From Sympetrum striolatum (taxonomy: Eukaryota > Arthropoda > Insecta > Odonata > Libellulidae), in the NCBI GenBank assembly GCA_947579665.1, contig OX388352.1, positions 71,710,113-71,774,112 of the forward strand: 64,000 nucleotides of DNA, given 5' to 3'. The position numbers were made by a program, and so were the translations under genes. Of the stretch, positions 34,827 through 46,469 are shown piece by piece (position 1 is the stretch's first letter; the number at the start of each line of letters is the position of its first letter). The notes beneath the pieces are model-generated. The model did not search any database and was not told where the DNA came from. It worked only from the letters and a program-made list of their open reading frames with translations.

Positions 34827-35838
34827 TTAACACTAGAAGGACGGAGGTGGTCATTTGACCACTTTTCAGAGTTTGACATCAAATTTTTTTCGTAAAATAC
34901 CTCACATTTTTTTGAAACTTTTTGACTTAGTTTATTACCATCCCAAAATTTGTTTTAAGTATTAAAATATTTTACTTCACTTTTAGGTTAAATTTTATAT
35001 CAAAATATACCTAGAAGGATGGGAGGTCGTCATTTGACCACCTACTTTTAAAATTCGTAATTCAATACTTTTATGATTTTCAAATACCTGAATTTTGCAT
35101 AACTTCTAAGTTTGACCATTACACAAATGCTGATAAGGTGTTTTATCTTATATTTTGTTTCAATTTTAATTAATTAAACAAAATTTTGACCGGTGTCCTA
35201 AATCTGCAGAATTTCATATTCTAGATTATTTTATCTATTCACACTGGACCAATGAAACTCATATTTAGGGAATAAGTTGAAAAAAGTCCGAATTGTTGAT
35301 AAAAGTCAGTCATGTCACACCAAGATTGTTATGCCCTCTGACGGAAACCATATAAAACCACTCGTTCGTGCCTCGGAAAAAACCTCCATCAAATACGATG
35401 GCAGAAGAATTTTTCGAATTTCATCGTGAAAATTTCCAATCTGTGGTTTTCGTCAGTGCCAAATCATTATATAACATTCAAAAATTCATAAAAAAAATTT
35501 TAGCAGGGTTGCCAACATATTAGTTTTATCATTACAAAATGTTCTTCCAATGTTTTTCTCAAGTAAATCTCAAACTGATATCTCAAGTTTACATTCAATC
35601 ACCTTTCTTGAACAATTAGAATTAATGTCAAGGGTACTAACTTTATAAATCAGGGCTACCGACGGAAGAACAGATCTCTAAACAGAGAGTTATGCATTCG
35701 CAGAATAAATAACTAAAGAGATATTTTGAGCACAGATGTGTTTCATGTGATTTGTCGAAACTCTTGGGGATCCCGAATAAGTTTAGAAACTATAAAGAAG
35801 CAGGGTTACTAAAATTTTCGGTTGTTAAGTGAATTCAC

Positions 35839-35864
35839 TGATCACTGCCTTAAGGCAGTGATCA
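35839..35864. repeat. Perfect 26-bp palindrome
   Basis: TGATCACTGCC followed by its exact complement. The corresponding place in the right arm (about 48648-48672) has only half of it, so about 20 bases were inserted as an inverted copy in the left arm after the arms formed. Confidence 0.85.
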
Positions 35865-36144
35865 GACCTTCATGGAAAACCTAGCAATTAATCATGCATT
35901 TATCGAGAATTGCCTTTTCTTACTAATATCTCATTCTGTGCTTATCCACTCTGGTGTTAGTTTTATTACCTTGATTTTTATTTTAGACTTACCATAATAC
36001 TTACATCATTCTTAAAATGTTATTTCCTTCCATCATTCGCTAGTTTACAATAAATCCAAGTCATTATAGTAACACTTCATCATCTTCACAATTTAAGGTT
36101 TGAAATCAAAATAAAGCTTCGCTATTGTTCCTACAAATTAATAT

Positions 36145-37450
36145 TTATTCCTTATTAATTAATGGATTAAAATTTTTACATATTTTTTTACCGCAGATTC
36201 TGCACATTGCCACTTTTACAGAGCATATTCCACTGTATATTTTCCCACATTTTAGGCACAAATTACTGGATTTGTTATAACATCCAGGTGAGATCTGACA
36301 CTTTCTTCTTTTCTGCGGTCTTATTGGCGCACTTGCTTCCCCTGATGAAATTCCCGACATTGCAAAGGAACATGAAAGCAGTGGCTCTATTATTATTATT
36401 ATTATTAGGGGTCTTTATTAGGCGAGATTGAGGATTGAGACTAAAAAGTCTCCTCTTCCATCTAACCTGTAAAGTAAAGCTCTATCTATAATGAGGTTCC
36501 AATAATTTCTAATACAAGTCTTTGAATTTACTCCTTCCGGCTGAGTTTACCCCCAGTGGTTTCTTTGAATAGAACCCTGCTGTTTATTGAGGCCAGGTCC
36601 AATATGTTAAAAAAATACATGCACTGGTCATCTCCTTGCAGCCGAATGAGTTACACATTTCCGGCACATGCTATCCATTATATCTACTCCTACTTTGTTG
36701 TTGTTGTAAAACAAAACTGTATCCGGTTTCTTTTTCTGAGTCAGAAATCATCACGTCCTGATGCATTGTACTGATTAAAAGCAAATTTTTATATTTTTTG
36801 CTTGGTAATTTGTTAAGCTATGGCCTAGTCTATTTTTATTAACTCTAGTTGAGTATATTTCAATGCTGTGATGAACCAAAACAGGTAATTCTCTTCTATT
36901 TTTTCTTATTGCTCCAACCAATGAGATTTTGTCTCTTTTTTAGTTTTTCAGCGAGGCTGATTGAAGAGAAGTAATTGTTGCAAGCTATGTTGATACCAGA
37001 GTTTTTGAACGGCTCTGCCAACCATAGCACAACACATTCTCCAAGAGACTGCCTTGGTCCCCTAGCATCATTTTTTCCACAATAAAGAAATGCATTTAGG
37101 CAATATTTAGACTTCACATCTGCTAATATACAGTACTTGATCCCAAACTTATCTAGCTTATTCGGCATGTATTGGATGAATGGGCATCGGCACTTCGTAG
37201 GATATAATTGTTCATTGGCCGTAACACTCTTATCATTGTTGTAGCAGGCTCGGGAGTTAGTTATAAATGTATTCCAAGGCTCAGAACCCAAAGCAATTTT
37301 TTTTCTCTCAGAGCTTGACTCCGAGTTTCTCTGTGATCAAACCGTAAATGTTTCATTATGCTTACGAATCGATCCTTATTCTTAGTTAGTGCTGGAGAAT
37401 ATTTTAGATACCTATGAGTAGATACAAAAAGTCTCTCCCAGCGCGTTACA
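36145..37450 (-). pseudogene. piggyBac transposase relic, left arm
   Basis: Reading downward from about 37450, a frame with KHLRFDHRETRS precedes the block 37291-36896. That block has TANEQLYPTKCRCPFIQYMP, DKFGIK, ADVKSKYCLNAF, QSLGECVVLWLAEPFKNSG and IACNNYFSSISLAEKLKKR, all hallmark piggyBac DDE-domain segments. After several frame breaks and a LINE-tail insertion, the C-terminal cysteine-rich domain follows (GYCNK-type CYNK, CLKCGK, CRICGKKICK), ending at 36145. In active relatives the motifs read T-x-DEQL and C-DNFFxS; here both Asp positions are Asn, so two catalytic residues are lost in addition to the frameshifts. The N-terminal part is absent. Confidence 0.9.
36403..36475 (-). mobile_element. 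LINE 3' tail inserted in piggyBac relic, left arm
   Basis: On the minus strand: GGTTAGATGGAAGAGGAGAC, CTCAATCCTCAATC, CCTAATAAAG and then (TAA)n. It resembles the LINE tail at 52950-53027. The same insertion sits at the same place in the right arm (48047-48125), so it predates the inverted duplication. Confidence 0.6.
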
Positions 37451-38724
37451 AGGTCATTCTACTAAAACAATGTTTAAAAGCAATTCCCGTGCTCCCTCGC
37501 GCGTCACCGCTTGCCCCGCCGCTTACCCCCGCCCGCTAGTACTTTCCCCTCCGCATTTTTAGAGAGAATTATAAAAATGTTCACACTTCTTTAAAAATTA
37601 ATTATCAAATGATTATCTTAAATGCTAGAATTGCTTATTTAAGAATTGCATGTTTCCAAAATATTCTTTTTTATTTCCTTGTAGTAATCTTTGATTTTCC
37701 TTCTTATAAAATTTCATCAAAAGTTTTCCATAAATTTATTCCTATCAGCTTGAAAATATTATTTACTAGGGCAAGTAATGCTTACATAGGTCTTAACAGA
37801 CACTTTTTATTTAGTTGAAAATATTTTCAATACTAGTTTTTGCGTTCTCCAATTCACCACTTTCAGATTCACAAAAAATTGTCAATATATCTACTCTGTT
37901 TAAAATATTTTTTGCTTTTTCACAAGAGTACGCTGAGTTATTGGTATGAATTTTAGAATATTTGAAAGTAATATTGCATTTTATCAATCAGCAAGGTTAT
38001 GAAAAACGAGAAAAAATTCTGAATTACTAGAGATAGTACGCTCATTTTATGTTGATAATTTGTGAACAGTTCTTCCGAATTCTTTAACTCATTTTTAAAA
38101 ATACACACAAGTGCAAATATGATGGATCTTGGTCTCTTATAGATAAACTTATTCACTGATAGAAATGATTAAGTGGAATAAGGGATTCTCTTTTGAAATA
38201 ATCTTTCAACATGCACGCGCTCCTAGAATCCGCTGATTATGCAGTACTTGTAACTTCTGCTGACCAAAGACGATATCAAATGCTCTCCTCGAAACAAATT
38301 CTCATGAAAATGATGTAAAAGAATACCTTATAATGAGTTGGTGAGAAAATTTACCTAGGGGATGAGTTAGAGTAAGGAAACTAGGGGTAGCGTTTATACT
38401 CCCTCTAACGCGTTGAAATTATGCTTGAATAGGAAGAAACGTTTGTAATGAAGCGGTAGTGGGGGTGAATAATTTAAATAGAACTAAATGAGGGGAACTT
38501 TCTCTTTTACTCCTATGCTTTGTCATTGAAGACTTGGTGTGACTTTGCTTCATTCTTCCATTTCAAGGTTTTGGAGTTATTCTTCCTGTTTGGAATTATT
38601 TCCTCTAAGAAGAAATACAGTAAAGTATTAACAGTTTAAACAGAAATCTGAGTAAGTATCAGTTTATATACTTTTGAGTTATTCCCTAGTATTATTTTTT
38701 AACAATTTTTTCAAAAATTTTAGG
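37451..38724. other. Unassigned stretch between piggyBac and polymerase relics
   Basis: No supported gene. A GC-rich patch (GCGCGTCACCGCTTGCCCCG, 37495-37555) stands out in AT-rich surroundings. Just upstream of the polymerase relic (38640-38720) the sequence is AT-rich and could hold its former promoter; nothing definite is visible. Confidence 0.45.
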
Positions 38725-40425
38725 ATGGAGTACAATCAGTTGAACCCTCAAGTAGGCGGTGACCTTTCGATCATTGAGATTGACAGGGCCATTAAGGGTC
38801 GACTGAAAACCTACTGAGTGGTGAGTGAAGCGCATAAAGACCTTATATCATTTCTAAATTATACTTCCGATCTTTTAATTCCGAGGATAAGGGATGAGCT
38901 AAGTAATTCTGCCCTTAAAATTAATATTGTGGTTAAGGCAAACTTTGAGAGGGGTGAGGAGACGATAGAACGAGCATTCAAAACGAGAAACGTTAGGTTT
39001 TGCTAGCCGATGACGTTGGGGAAATTTTAGAAAGTTTATTTGGAAAATTACTTAAGGAAAAATCCGAGATGTAGGTGAAGGGATCAGGGTGGGCACTGAG
39101 TAAAATCTTGGGTTTAGAGCTCCGAAGTAATCGTTACACTCCGTCACGCGGATCAACCTTTATTGAGCTACCACCCAAGATCGCAAGCAGAGAATCCGTT
39201 GTAAATGTTAGGAATGACGATCACTTTTGTTTTAAATACGCAGTTTGGGGAAAGAACATACATAAAGACCCTCAACGAGTCTACAAAGATAATACGGATG
39301 AATTCGACAATGAGTACGATTGAGATTGTATTGAATACCCAATCAAACTCTCCGATATTCCTAAATTCGAGCGAACAAATAAAATTTCTATTAAAGTTTT
39401 CGGGCTAGACGAAAAAAACAATGTATATCCAATAAAAATTGTAAATACCGATCTCGCAGAACATCGTGACCTATTATATATAACAAATGACAACACGGCT
39501 CATTATTGCTGGATTAAAAACTTTGAGAGTCTAATCCACCTTCAGATAACAAAAATGTCGTAGAATTTACATTTGCAAAGGATGCTTCATGCATTATCAT
39601 GACGGAAAAAATTAGAGAAACATACAACAAACTGTAATAGTAAAAAAAACCGCGAGAATTGAGCTAACTATCGAGGGGGATTAGATATTAAAATTTACCA
39701 AACTCGGGCATTCATTTCCAGTTCTGTATGTAATATATGCAGACTTTGAATGTATTCTCCAAGGTATCAGCACTTGTGAATCTTTACCTAACGCATCCTA
39801 CACGCACGCTATTCAGAAACACGAACCATTCAGCTTTTGCTATGTTCTCATAACGCCCAAGGGATTTGAGACACCACAGCTTCCCGAGGTCATAATACCG
39901 CACAGGTCTTTATGCAGAAAATGAAAGAGGAAGCAGAGAGAGTATTCCAGTTGTATAAAAACGTTGTGCCAATGGAATCGCTTAACCCGGAAGAAGAGGC
40001 AAATTTTAAGAATACTTGTCATGTCATATGTGTGGTAAAGAGTTGAAGTCAGATGCCGTTAGAGATCACAATCACTTGACAGGTAAGTATTGAGGGCCCG
40101 CACATTCGTTTTGCAACCTGCAGTACAAAATGCCAAATTTTCTACCTGTGTTTATTCATAATCTTTCATGGTATGACGGTCATTTCTTGGCTTGGGAGTT
40201 AGACTATGATGATAAAATAATTAATGTGATTCCCAACACCGAGGAAAAGTATATTTCATTCGCAAAGTCAATCGAAAATAATTTCACCATTAGATTTCTC
40301 GACACATGTCGCTTCATGTCAGCGTCATTAGCTTCACTGGAAACAACTTTAAAACCATTTAAAAATACTATTACTAATCATATGTCATAGTCGAAAACTG
40401 CTAAACTCTAAGTTTCATAAAAAAA
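38725..40425 (+). pseudogene. Polinton/Maverick-type DNA polymerase B relic (N-terminal and exonuclease part)
   Basis: From ATG at 38725 the relic reads through at least five stops or frame changes. Segments in order are RAIKGRLKTY, a region ending TIERAFKTRNVRF, SGWALSKILGLEL and GSTFIELPPKI, then FERTNKISIKVFGLD and HYCWIKNFESL. Next comes the Exo I region with YADFEC (Asp at 39742), a zinc-cluster-like CHMCGKEL...VRDHNHLTG segment (40020-40090), and the Exo II region HNLSWYD (Asp at 40175), then EEKYISFAKSI and IRFLDTCRFM. This order is characteristic of protein-primed family B polymerases of Polintons/Mavericks and related adintovirus-like elements in arthropod genomes. The polymerase palm with its DTD motif is missing, and no capsid, protease, ATPase or Polinton integrase gene is present nearby. 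Non-functional. Confidence 0.87.
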
Positions 40426-40782
40426 TGGAAAAATTATTTATGCGCCATATTTTGACTTTTTTTCGAAAGGATTAAATTAATTTTCATTGTTTTCCTACAG
40501 CATTTGCAACATAGAGTGACTTCGTTATTAAAAATCAATATAATAAACCCTTTTTACATACTCCAAAAGTTTTAAACTGTTAGGTTACTTATAAATAGGA
40601 AAAATATCAAAGTTAATGCAATATTGGTACATAAATGTTTAAGCATTTTTTAATTATTATAAATAGAAAAAGATATTTGGTTAAAAAAGTTAACATTTAT
40701 TTTTTTAACCCGCCTTCCTAGGTAAAGTAGACTTTTGCTAAATATAGTATGATACTGAATTATATTTCAACTTATGGTAATG

Positions 40783-40822
40783 TTACAGTTTACTTAGGGA
40801 TATATCCCTAAGTAAACTGTAA
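40783..40822. repeat. 40-bp perfect palindrome, left arm
   Basis: TTACAGTTTACTTAGGG, ATATAT centre, then the exact complement. The counterpart in the right arm (46883-46924) has two extra bases. It looks like two short termini abutted head to head, or a conserved cruciform. Confidence 0.88.
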
Positions 40823-40861
40823 TATATAACTAAAAATATATTTTTATTTTTTAGTTAAAAA

Positions 40862-41110
40862 AAGTTCACATTTTTCTGGAGATGTAGCATTAATATCAAT
40901 GTTTAATAACGAAAGTAACAATTTTCCTCAAGAGATGGCATTAGTGGCCAAGTTTATAAACAAAAGTTCAAATTTCCCTCAATAGATGGCATTAGTGGCG
41001 AAGTTTATAACCAAAAGTTCATATTTCCCTCAAGGGATGGCATTAGTGGCGAAGCTTATAAACAAAGGTTCCAATTTTCCTCAAAAGATGGCATTAGTGT
41101 CGAAGTTTAT
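40862..41110 (+). repeat. 57-bp tandem repeat, left arm (about 4 copies)
   Basis: The unit contains TTTCCCTCAAGAGATGGCAT, TAGTGGCGAAGTTTATAAAC and AAAAGTTC, repeated at about 57-60 bp. The period is a multiple of three and some copies read NFPQEMALVAKFINKSS-like in one frame, but no start or stable ORF exists on this side. Confidence 0.88.
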
Positions 41111-42297
41111 TATATAGTACACTTAATGTATCGAATGTCAATTCAATTATGGCTATCGGTATGGACAATACACGGAGATCGTGACAATTTGACTTTATTT
41201 GAGATTTGACAAGAGAGAAAAGAGATATAAAGATTCCTTCGATAGAAAGAGGAGATATAATAATTATAAAATATTAACCCTAGTAGCACAATTTGTGATC
41301 GCAACATGCTTGAAGCATTTCAGTGAAACATTTTAGGAATTTTAAAAATGCGCGTAGCACATTTTGGGTATGAAATTTTTGCCCGGTAAAAATGCGCCAG
41401 AAATGTGCAGTCAACATTTCGTCAACAAAATAGCTCGAAAATTCGCTATACACATTTTAATGTAAATCTTTCGAGCGGTCATTATATTCCAGATAATACT
41501 GAGTTTTTCATAAAATAATCGACGAAAACACAGGATATTATACAAGGTTTCAAATAAAATAAAGTTCTCATTAGTAAAAGAAATCAATGGCTACGTAATA
41601 ATTGTATGTTAATGAAGTATAATTTGAAATTTATTTAACATATATGTATGATATACCTCCAGTTTTCGTTGATTAATTTGGAAAATACCAGGTTGCATTG
41701 GAAATTTATCAAGTCTTCATTAGCCCTTTCTTTTAATTAAACTAGGTAAATATGAATTCTCTTTTCAGCTGAATGAAACATTATTAACAATAAAACTTTT
41801 CGATCACACATCAAATTTCCCTACGGACAAACAAACAAACGTTTTCATAATCCCTTACTTTTAATTAAACAGCTATCCACATAGCAGAATCACATCTCAG
41901 AGATATCTCGAATGTCTAACAAGATGTCTTGGAGATGCCCTAGTGACCTTTCGTGACATCTCCAAGGTATTTGAAAACACGATGAATATTAATAAAAGGA
42001 AACATTCTAAATCACTTATCAGCTGAATGACTATATTATTAATAATACTCGATCAAGCATTTCACACACATCACATTCCATCACTCTCTTCAGCAGGAAA
42101 ACAAAGTAAAACAGGAGATTAAGCTATGGTATTTTTTGTTTATTAAAACAAAAACATGTTCAACAAAAATTGTCACAAATCATGCGAGCTGTCAAACGTC
42201 ACGAAAACAACTACATTCAGAAAATTTTAAAATTATATACATGCTATTTTATAGTTTAACACGAATACACACATGGAATCGCAAAACGTTCCCACTA

Positions 42298-44659
42298 CAG
42301 TAAAACCTCGATAACACGTACTCTTTTAACACGAACCTCTCGATAACGCGAACAGTATCACGGTCCCGGCAGGGATGTATAGTGTCTTACGGGGTTTTGT
42401 TCGTTTAACACGAATTTCGGTTAAGACGAATTTCGAACAGTTTCCTCAATCCCTTGAATCATATAGTTCGCTTAAGGCGAACTGCCTGGCAGAATAAGAA
42501 CCATGACTTTGAGGATAATACGTTGTCTTGGTCCCTAGTTTTGAAACGATAACCAAATACAATGTAAGACTCCCAAGGAAATGCAAGGAATCCAATGAGA
42601 TAGTGTGACTTGTAGGCAAGGAGTGAGTCAGGGAGTAAGTTTGGATGAATTTTCTCAGTCTCCTCGTGTCGACGACTGTGAGTGAGTCTTTACTGAACAA
42701 CTGTAGCTACAGGAACAAAATATCTTTTTGCAATGAGCAAACGAAAGCAAATGAGTATTGATCTTCAAACGAAGCTTAAAATATTAAGTGAGGTGGAACG
42801 CGGAGCACGGAAGAAAACTCAGATTGCCCACGATTTTTGTATTCCAAAATCTCCTCATTGGTTTGTCAACGATAATCAAAAATCACGAAAAAATTGACGA
42901 AGCGGCTTCATTAGGAGGTTTTGAGCTGAAAGGAAATCGTATGCTTGAATCACATCTTAAGGACCTCGAAGATGAATTAATGGAATGGTTTAATCACGTC
43001 CGAGCAGCAGACGTGCCTATAAGTGGACCCGTTATACAGCAAAAGGCATTGTCAATTGCATCCAGTTTGGGAATGAACGACTTTAAGTGCTCCAGTGGCT
43101 GGCTGTGGCGATTTCGAAAACGCCGGGGAATCTCTTCGCAAGTGATATGTGGGGAAGCAAATAAAGTGAAAGAAGGAAGTGTCAATGAGTGGCTGGCTGA
43201 TTTTAAACTTATTCGAGAAAAGTACTCTCCTCGAGACGTTTTTAACATGGACGAAGCTGCTCTATTTTATAACCTCTTGCCAAGCCGCACTCTGAGCATT
43301 AAGGGAGAGAAATGCCATGGAGGCAGCCACAGTAAGCAGCGATTGACCGTTGTTCTCACTTGCAACTCGGACTGAAGCGAGAAGTTACGAGGGTAGATGA
43401 TTGGAAAATCAAAGAGCCCCCGATGCTTAAAGCACATCGAACTTTCAAAGCTGCCCTGCGATTACACCCACCACAAGAAGGCATGGATTGACGGCACTGC
43501 ATTTCGTGAATGGGTCGTGCGAACGTATGGCTGCTCAGAATCGTCATGTGTTACTCACGATGGACAACTGAGCTGCCCACAACCTAAGAAAAATGGAGTT
43601 GATTAACATCAAGGTTTGGTTTTTTCCGCCAAACACAACCAGTCGTTTGCAGCCGATGCATCAGGGAATCATCGCTCTACTGAAAAGGTATTATCGGACT
43701 CATCTGGTAGCAGCAGCGATCCTCGCAGCGGAAGGAAGTGTTAAATTAAGTTGGACTCTTTTGGATGCTATTAGAGCTATTGGAGCAGCTTGGGAATCTG
43801 TTTCCGCAAAGCATATTAAAAGTTGCTTCGATAAGGCTTGGACCCATAGTAATGTCGATTATGCTGTTGGACAAGGAGCGGCTACTGAAAAGGACACACC
43901 TGAGGAATGGGAGCTGTTGCAAACACTTTCGTCGACAAAGGTAAGTATCGTGAGAATATCTCCGCAGTTTGAGCGTTGATTGTATCTTCTTTAAAACATG
44001 TTTAAATTGAGTTTTTGCTTAAAATTACCAGGTTGAGTAAACGTTTGAAGAATATTTGGAGTTTGACAATGATTTGGCCGTATGTTCCTTTCCTGACGAG
44101 TAAGTAAACGCGAATAGCAAAGAATCATCTTCGGATGAAAGTGAGGAGGAGTCGCTTAAGCCTCCAACCCGTGGAGAAGTCACAACGGATCTAAATGTGC
44201 TCCAAAGATATGCAGCAACGGCAAATGTTTCCAGGACCTTTTCCGATAACTTAGATCGGATTAGACTTGACTGTATGAACCATTAGCGCCCTACTCTTCG
44301 GCAAAAGAATTTACAAGATTTCGTTAAACCTAATAAAAGCTAAAATGTTGACTTTAAAGACTGGTTATTTTTTTAAATTTATGTAATGCCTGACTGTGAT
44401 GTAAAATAAAAAAAAATTACCAATTTATTTTAAGTTTATCGCAAAAATTAAACTACGGAATATATTTACCTACCAATTGGTAAAGGAAGATTTAATAGAG
44501 ATTTTTGTGATCGTTACTTATACGTCAACATCATAATAGACGTCAGTATATCAGCAAGTATAATCGCACTTTTTTGCCGCGATACGGTTAACACGAATTT
44601 TTTCATAACGCGAACACTTTGCCCGGTCCCTTGAGATTCGTGTTAGCGAGGGTTTACTG
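42298..44659 (+). mobile_element. Tigger/pogo element 1 (2.36 kb, TA duplication)
   Basis: Bounded by CAGTAAAACCTCGATAACAC on the left and, on the minus strand, CAGTAAACCCTCGCTAACAC on the right, with TA on both sides. Near the right end, GATACGGTTAACACGAATTT and TTTCATAACGCGAACAC mirror the left subterminal AACACGAAC and GATAACGCGAACA. Length and termini fit the Tigger branch of pogo elements. Confidence 0.92.
42733..44345 (+). pseudogene. Tigger transposase 1 (CENP-B/jerky-like), broken, with one intron
   Basis: ATG at 42733 opens the CENP-B N-terminal HTH (MSKRKQMSIDLQTKLKIL...KKTQIAHDFCIPKS). After a frameshift near 42855 the frame 42860-43375 has the second HTH (WLWRFRKRRGISSQ) and the first catalytic block VFNMDEAALFYNLLPSRTLS. 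The second block (TMDN then AAH, near 43560) is split by a stop. WFFPPNTTSRLQPMHQGI follows, with His in place of the usual Asp. A GTAAGT donor at 43940 and a TTACCAG acceptor at 44031 suggest a short intron. The last part is acidic (SSSDESEEES) and ends near LQDFVKPNKS at about 44340. Inactive. Confidence 0.9.
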
Positions 44660-45317
44660 TATTCACACAAACCGCCAAACAGCACTTAAATTGTTAAACC
44701 ACACGATTTTTACACAAATTCGATTTTCAAACATTGACATCTATATCTAAATCCTTATTGATATGAAAATTCTCACTTCCACTGAGGAAATTACGGGTAT
44801 ACACTAAAATAAGTGAAGCCAAGCTACGCTGACGACATCAACTACCAAGGAAACACGCCACCACAATTCGTTCTTCAACTGTTATAGCTAGCTGCATTGG
44901 CTGCATTTACGCAGCACGCACGCTTTTAAATTCACCCATCAGATGATTTATGGTCTGCATCGATGATCTTTGTCTGATTACTTCGATAGATTATCAATTC
45001 TTGATGAGTTTAAGAATAGTCCGCTGGTTTTTCTGCTGTTTGACAAGACGGCTACTGTTGCATTTAAAACTTGTTCCATCTCCATAATTCTTTAACCTCG
45101 AGTTGAATTCAACAGATCTGTCGAAACGTAAATCATTGCATCGTTTTTGTTCATTGATTGTTGCATTATAAATACGTTATATTTCCCATTGTAAGTTGAT
45201 ATTTACTGGCTTTTATGAGGTTATTGATATTAACATTTGAATGATCCGCTACTGTCATCAGAACCATATATTATATATTGACTCTTCATCGCGAATTAAT
45301 TATCTCCATGAAAGCGA

Positions 45318-45422
45318 TGGACATCGGTGGAAAGCATCGTAAATCCATCGGTGAATAAAGAAACGGTTGATGGATCCATCGATGACTTTAAAAACGGATT
45401 GATGGATTTACGATTCCATGGA
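45318..45422. repeat. ~100-bp imperfect hairpin
   Basis: GGTGGAAAGCATCGTAAATCC is mirrored by GGATTTACGATTCCATGG around a GATGGATCCATC centre. It has no coding content. Confidence 0.7.
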
Positions 45423-46469
45423 TGAATTTTAAAAAGTGCCTATTGCTGAATAAGAATTTTTATTTCATTTACTTTCTTTAAGCCCTTGTCTCTATTACAA
45501 ACGACCACTTTCTAATTTTAGTTGGCAAAAAGAAAGAAAAGCTGTATTCAATCAAAAATTTTTATAATTATTAGTTATAGAAGGAAGTGGAATGAAATTT
45601 TGCACAAACATATGCTTGTAACATGTTCAGAAAAACGTGCGCTCTAAAATCACCTTAAAACATTTTTAGCACATGCTCACGTTGTGATTCTGATATATTT
45701 GAGCTAAAATGACTAAAATTCCCTGAGCACATGCTCAGCATCTTCTGTGCTACTAGGGTATAATCGCTTCTTGTCTGGCAATGGGGTATGACTTAGTGGA
45801 AACATCAGAGACGATAACAGGAATGAGGGATCACGGTGCGTTCTGTTTTACATACCACTTTTGGATTATAAAGCCGATACATTAAATGTAAAAATGATCA
45901 TCAAAAAAATTGCGCATTGCTGGAAAAAATTACTCATGTACAAAGGGTAGATTATGATACAATTTGATGTAAATATCATTGCCACAAGTTGCAATGTATT
46001 GGAGGTATTACATGATTAAATTTAATGTGACTTCACCATTCAGCCGGTTGCATACTCAATTTTCGTTTTGCATCGCTGCAAGTGCAATTGAAAATACTTG
46101 GAAGAAATAAATAAATAGGAAGTTAGTGCATAAAATTGACAACAAACTGTGTTAAAAACCGTTTCTACGTAGCAAAGTTACGAATAAAAAAATTAATATA
46201 GTTCTCCATCGCTGAAGTACTCCTTTGATAACATCAACATAATTCAGACGTTTTTTTTATATAAAAGTTATTTGTATTAAATTATTTACTTTAATCAATT
46301 AATTTTTATATTGTTTATTGATATTGTATTAATTACTGATATATTTTAGAAGTAAACGTCACAAAAAAGATTCGATTCCCATGAATACATCGAAAATGGC
46401 AAAGGTCTATTTACTGATTGAACTTTTTAAATTAAACAATTACATTAAAGCTATATTTTAAAACATACA

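Larger units (their letters stand above)
41278..45758. mobile_element. TIR-bounded element (CCCTAGTAGCACA) in the palindrome loop
   Basis: CCCTAGTAGCACA at 41278-41290 and TGTGCTACTAGGG at 45746-45758 form a perfect 13-bp inverted pair. Subterminal sequences are also related (AAAATGCGCGTAGCACATTT against AACGTGCGC--and TTTTTAGCACATGC). Flanks are TTAA on the left and TATA on the right, so no clean target duplication was seen. No transposase of its own was found; its body is split by a Tigger element. Removing the Tigger leaves about 2.1 kb of apparently non-coding sequence. Confidence 0.65.

Noticed and set aside
38725..40425. Recent viral integration or a complete Polinton
   Set aside because: Only an N-terminal and exonuclease part of PolB is present, heavily broken, and no other virus-like gene is nearby.
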